A stretch of 64,000 nucleotides of DNA from Gonatopus flavifemur. Taxonomy: Eukaryota; Arthropoda; Insecta; Hymenoptera; Dryinidae. How positions within the stretch are numbered: the stretch's first letter is position 1; every line of letters starts with the position of its first letter. This document shows positions 59,630-64,000 of the stretch, one piece after another. Location: NCBI GenBank assembly GCA_018340375.1, contig JAFFJZ010000072.1:1-64000 (forward strand), written 5' to 3'. A program made the translations under genes and the position numbers. The notes beneath the pieces are model-generated. The model had not been told where the DNA came from. It did no database searches and saw only the letters and a program-made list of their open reading frames with translations.

Positions 59630-60076
59630 TGATTGGTACGCTTCTGAATTTTTCCTACCCACATTCCTCTAGCCAATCACCTTCTTTCTAAACGATTTCT
59701 CCCTTATAAATATCGCGAATTTCTACACTTTCTCACTTACTCACTCGTGCTCTAAACAGCAATCTACTCCATCAACGAAATTCTTCAAGCAGCATCGGAA
59801 TTTTTCAAACACCTACAAACTAACAAACTAATGGTCCTTTTCAGGACTTTGTTACATCAACTACGAAGAATTTGGAATTTCTACAACATGCATCCAGCTT
59901 CATTGGCGTTCAGCTTTGATCATCAATCCTGTGATTTCTTCGGAAATCACAGCAAGGCGGTACTGCGATCCTGTGTTTTTGCAACCAGGATCAACAGCAG
60001 TTTTTCACATCAACACGGCCCAAGAACGAGCGAGTTGTTGCGACACTCGAGGGGAACAAAAACACGAAAAGTAAGT
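59630..60076 (+). promoter_or_regulatory. Promoter-like stretch and first-exon-like sequence
   Basis: Reverse and forward CCAAT words at 59632-59637 and 59673-59677 precede TATAAATA at 59705-59712, and an initiator-like tctcacttac follows about 28 bp later. The next 330 bp are less AT-rich and contain an open frame from 59831 that reaches a good donor, aaaa/gtaagt at 60071. A perfect 10-bp hairpin with a ttcg loop lies at 59929-59952. The short protein has no domain. It may be the start of a gene to the right, or the promoter of an unrecognised retroelement. Confidence 0.4.
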
Positions 60077-60239
60077 GCTTTTAGCACAATTTGGGTGGGT
60101 CAAGGAACTTTGTTTACTTACTTCAACATTCTTCAAAATCTGTTTTTGAACAGATTCTTTCTTTTCCCCTCTAATTTCGATACATTCTCCCCATAATTCT
60201 TCTGAATTAGGGAGAATCGTGTGGAAATTTCTTTCTCCC

Positions 60240-61040
60240 TCTCCTTATTCCTCTTTCTGAAACAATCTAAAATACTTTGAAAAATACTTTGGAATACTTC
60301 CTAACTACACTCCAAATACCTTTTTGAATTCCCTTCAAATACTCTCAATTACCTTTCAAATACCTTCAGATACTTTTTGAATACTTCCTATTATCCTCCA
60401 AATACTCTCAATTACCTTTTGAATACCTTCGAATACTTTTTAAATCCTTTCTATTATTCTTCAAATACTCTCAATTACCTTTCAAATACTTCCAAATATT
60501 CTCAAATACTTTTCCGAATACCTCAAAAGACTTTCTGAACACCATTTAAACACTTTCTACTACTTTTCAAATATTTTCAACACATTCAAATACCTTCAAA
60601 TACTATTCAAGTACTTTCGAAAACTTTGGAATACCTTCAAACACTCTTCGAATATCTTTCTAATTACTTATCAAATACTTTCAAATTCTTTTTTTTACTT
60701 TTCGAAAACTTTTAAATACCTTCAAATACTTTGAAATACTCCCAAATACTCTTCCAATACTTTCAAATACTTCAAATACTCTGGAATCTTCTTCGAATAC
60801 TCTCAAATATTCCCCAAATACCTCCAAATACCTTCCGAATACTCCCGAAAATTCTTAATGACAATTGAATTATTTTCAAATACCTTCCAAATAGAATTCA
60901 AATACCTTCAATTCTCCCGAATATTATTCGAATACCTTTCAAATATTAATTACCACTTTCCAAATACTTTCTAAATACCTCCAGATATCTTTTAAATACT
61001 TTTCAGATACCTTTTTGAATACTTTAGAATACTCTTTGGA
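60240..61040. repeat. 800-bp degenerate minisatellite
   Basis: Dozens of imperfect copies of caaatactttc, aaatacctt and gaatacttt in one direction, with a basic period near 10 to 12 bp. Non-coding. Confidence 0.75.
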
Positions 61041-61571
61041 TTCTTTTACACTATCCACACTCTTCCTTTAATCAAATAAAAAGGGGAAAGATTTTCAGTT
61101 CCAAACCAGATGAACCCTTGAGCCTCGTGGGAAAGTTGTTATTCACGATGCTACTATGAGTCCAATAAATTATTTCAATTGTAAGTGTATTCATGTTCCT
61201 TATAATAATCCAACTTGTTGAACATTAATTATTCCGAAACTAATCATTAGAAATATCCTTCCCCGGTCCTTGTTTAGGGTTTCCCTAACTACAGCGGGGT
61301 ATTAAAGGGTCTGTCAGACTTTGATTTGGCAGGTCCTTTAACACTTCACCTGGTATAGAAAAACTTTTAATGCACTTCTGACGTCACAATAGTGTGAATA
61401 GAACTTTGGTTTCCACAGAGAAACGCACTTGAGTTTTCGTTTTGAAATCTTCCTGCATTCTCCGAGTTTACAATAAGAAGCTTATTATATGAATTTAGTC
61501 ATTCTCGCATTTCTGAACAGACTCATGAGAAATATGGGTTCTGGAGGTTTTCGAGGATGTTTCATCCGAGT

Positions 61572-63440
61572 GATATTTTTTTTTCTCGCTCCCACCTGAA
61601 AAACTTTCGGAGAGTGGTGAGAAAAAAGCCTCTCACAACCTGCACGCTGGAAAAAATTATTTAGAAGTGCCGCAATGACTTTTAAGGTTTTTTAATTCAT
61701 TTAAATATCAATAATCTGCTAAAAATTAGATTTGATTGTTTTTCAGCAGTTAGGCGTCATTTCCAAAGGGAAATTTTGCGTAGAATCCGAATCCGCAGCA
61801 AAAATTGGGTTATCACTCAAGTATTTGAAGATATTTGAGGTTATGCACTGAAAAAATGAATTTTTCTACTTTTGAGGTTATGCACGCGGCGCACAAAATT
61901 TTTTTGATTTTTCCTTCAAATTCCATCATTTGATACAACTCTTCCACTTCAAAATAAGCTATCAGACGGTCATCTAGGATTTATTATTGTGAAGTTACAA
62001 CCATTTTAAGTTATGAAACGTGTCTCAACAGCATCATGGGCATTCACATTATCAAACCTTTTAAGAATAGATTTTTTTAGTGGCAAATTTTCTCTGAGCA
62101 CGTGTACTGGAAAGTTTTCGGGGTCACTGAATAAGAATGTCTTATCGAGAAACTGGAATTTTCATTCCAAGGTTATAAAAAAAAAATAAAAAAAAATGAA
62201 ACATGCTAACATCTGGCGCTGGATTCGGACACATGGAAAAAAATTCATTTCTGATTTTTCGGCTATGGATCTTTGGTTATTTTCGCTGTTTTTTTGAGGT
62301 AAGAAAAAACTTGCAACGTGATACCCAAATTCTGGCATTGGATTCGAGATCAGGAAACAAAACCACTGCGAATATCAAATATGGCATGAGAAGGATGTCA
62401 CAATTTTTGGAAGACCAGTGGTATTATCGAAATTTACTATCAGAATGATAATTTTGACAATTATCCTATTTACTATTCAAAAGAATAATAATGAAGATTG
62501 ACGTTACGAAATTTTCTTCACATTATTATTTTAAATAGTGAATAGGATAATTGTCAAAATTATCATTCTGATAGTAAATTTCAATAATACCACAGGTCTT
62601 CCAAAAATTGTGACATACTTCTCATGCCATATTTGATATTCGCAGTGGTTTTGTTTCCTGATCTCGAATCCAATGCCAGAATTTGGGTATCACGTTGCAA
62701 GTTTTTTCTTACCTCAAAAAAACAGCGAAAATAACCAAAGATCCATAGCCGAAAAATCAGAAATGAATTTTTTTCCATATGTCCGAATCCAGCGTCAGAT
62801 GTTAGCATGTTTCATTTTTTTTTATTTTTTTTTTATAACCTTGGAATGAAAATTCCAGTTTTTCGATAAGACATTCTTATTCAGTGACCCCGAAAACTTT
62901 CCAGTACACGTGCTCAGAGAAAATTTGCCACTAAAAAAATCTATTCTTAAAAGGTTTGATAATGTAAATGCCCATGATGCTGTTGAGACACGTTTCATAA
63001 CTTAAAATGGTTGTAACTTCACAATAATAAATCCTAGATGACCGTCTGATAGCTTATTTTGAAGTGGAAGAGTTGTATCAAATGATGGAATTTGAAGGAA
63101 AAATCAAAAAAATTTTGTGCGCCGCGTGCATAACCTCAAAAGTAGAAAAATTCATTTTTTCAGTGCATAACCTCAAATATCTTCAAATACTTGAGTGATA
63201 ACCCAATTTTGGCTGCGGATTCGGATTCTACGCAGAATTTCCCTCTGGAAATGACGCCCAACTGCTGAAAAACAATCAAATCTAATTTTTAGCAGATTAT
63301 TGATATTCAAATGAATTAAAAAACCTTGAAAGTCATTGCGGCACTTCTAAATAATTTTTTCCAGCGTGCAGGTTGTGAGAGGATTTTTTCTCACCACTCT
63401 CTAAAAGTTTTTCAGGTGGGAGCGAGAAAAAAAAAATATC
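61572..63440. repeat. 1.87-kb near-perfect palindrome with 925-bp arms
   Basis: The arms 61572-62497 and 62516-63440 are inverted complements with few differences and a centre of only about 18 bp. The arms contain no domain; the open frames at 62203-62448 and 62581-62808 are mirror images of each other. The flanking satellite appears duplicated over some 35 bp on both sides, which suggests insertion or a rearrangement rather than simple slippage. Confidence 0.8.
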
Positions 63441-63492
63441 GTTCTGAAACGAAACCCCCCCATGGGTCCCAGGGGTTTTCGAGGGTCCTGAA

Positions 63493-63655
63493 CAGTGATG
63501 CCAGGAAAGACGGTGTGGACCGAAAAATCAGCCCCTCTACCGTGCACACGATGAAACTTTCGTATACATGTGAGTCGCATGTATACGAACGTGTCATTGT
63601 GTGAACAATGGAGGGACTGATTTTTCGGTCCACACCGTCTTTCCTGGCATCACTG
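63493..63655. mobile_element. 163-bp hAT-type MITE forming a near-perfect hairpin
   Basis: Flanked by the 8-bp direct repeat GTCCTGAA (63485-63492, 63656-63663). The tips CAGTGATGCCAGG are hAT-like and the whole element folds on itself: 39 bp at the ends are perfectly inverted, and an inner stem tcgtatacatg/catgtatacga closes it. No coding content. Confidence 0.9.
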
Positions 63656-64000
63656 GTCCTGAATCCGAATCTGAAGTCGAAAAATGAATTCAAGATGCCG
63701 ATTTGGTATAGTGGATATGATTTTGGTCATTTCTGCATTCGTGGAAAGATCCTTATGAAACATGGGTTCTAGAGGTTTTAGAGGGTGTTAACTGCAAATC
63801 TGACGTCAAAAAATGAGTTCGAGATGGCCGATCCATTATGGTGGACGTGAATTCAGTCGTTCCCACCTTTGTGGACAGATTCATATGAAACATTGGTTCC
63901 AGGGGTTTTCGAAGGTTATGAATCCAAATATGTAGCTAGAGAACTGAATTCAATATGGCGAACGTGAATTTAGTCATCTTCGCATTTGTGGACAGATTCA

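Larger units (their letters stand above)
61470..63999 (+). repeat. Satellite-like tandem repeat of about 135 bp, interrupted twice
   Basis: Units share gaattyagtcattctcgcat, then ggacagattcatatgaaaca, tgggttccaggggttttcga and a block like tgaattcaagatggc. Copies are visible at 61490-61556, 63460-63493, 63656-63790, 63791-63920 and onwards to the window end. The palindrome at 61572-63440 and the MITE at 63493-63655 are inserted in the array. Confidence 0.65.

Noticed and set aside
62203..62808. Pair of similar open frames on opposite strands
   Set aside because: They are the two mirror arms of the palindrome, without any domain.

Overview
The window looks like an AT-rich insect nuclear genome; a hymenopteran is possible but cannot be proved from the sequence. 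The evidence is spliceosomal exons with GT..AG borders, mauritiana- and cecropia-type mariners, an R1-type LINE, Ty3/gypsy retroelements and hAT-type MITEs. There is no operon structure and no bacterial gene. Most of the 64 kb is transposable element and repeat. Several elements are nested, so the order of insertion can be read directly.

Host genes. On the minus strand, four small exons fit together as the 3' half of a leucine-rich-repeat, single-pass membrane protein: 50405-50578 (last LRR and start of the C-terminal cap), about 47024-47183 (rest of the cap), 22684-22876 (acidic, proline-rich stalk) and 3184-3591 (stalk, transmembrane segment, cytoplasmic tail, stop). If they are one gene, its introns of about 19 and 24 kb hold nearly all the mobile elements of the left three quarters. 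The cap exon carries an in-frame TAA. A separate terminal exon of an unrecognised gene lies at 54570-54745. A broken copy of an uncharacterised multi-copy arthropod gene family lies at 39275-43295 (minus), with one mariner in an exon and one in an intron, and a second inverted fragment at 43615-43855.

Left block (6788-21044). A Ty3/gypsy element (A) on the plus strand has both LTRs. It was hit by a CR1-like LINE in gag (8044-13262, reversed), by a 3.8-kb foldback element in the last codons of pol (16570-20382) and by a hAT-type MITE in its 3' LTR (20758-20909).

Middle block (about 25920-39250, minus strand). A second gypsy element (B) has a Gag with an array of about ten CCHC zinc knuckles, then protease, RT, RNase H and integrase. 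Downstream, on the same strand, are an unrecognised ORF built from three copies of a Cys/Trp-rich domain (ORF-X) and a broken chuvirus-like glycoprotein. The spacer between pol and ORF-X holds a full-length DD41D mariner-like element with very long inverted repeats and an open transposase. This gag-pol-X-env layout is the most unusual thing in the window. No LTR pair was found to prove that it is one element.

Right block (47-64 kb). There are a second palindromic element (47464-48430), 155-bp-class tandem repeats, a tRNA-like SINE head, a GC-rich R1-type LINE with its RT deleted (55360-59100) and a 5' fragment of a relative, a promoter-like stretch with a TATA box and a first-exon-like donor (59630-60076), an 800-bp minisatellite, and a 135-bp-class satellite that is itself interrupted by a third palindrome (61572-63440) and a hAT-type MITE with perfect 8-bp target duplications (63493-63655).
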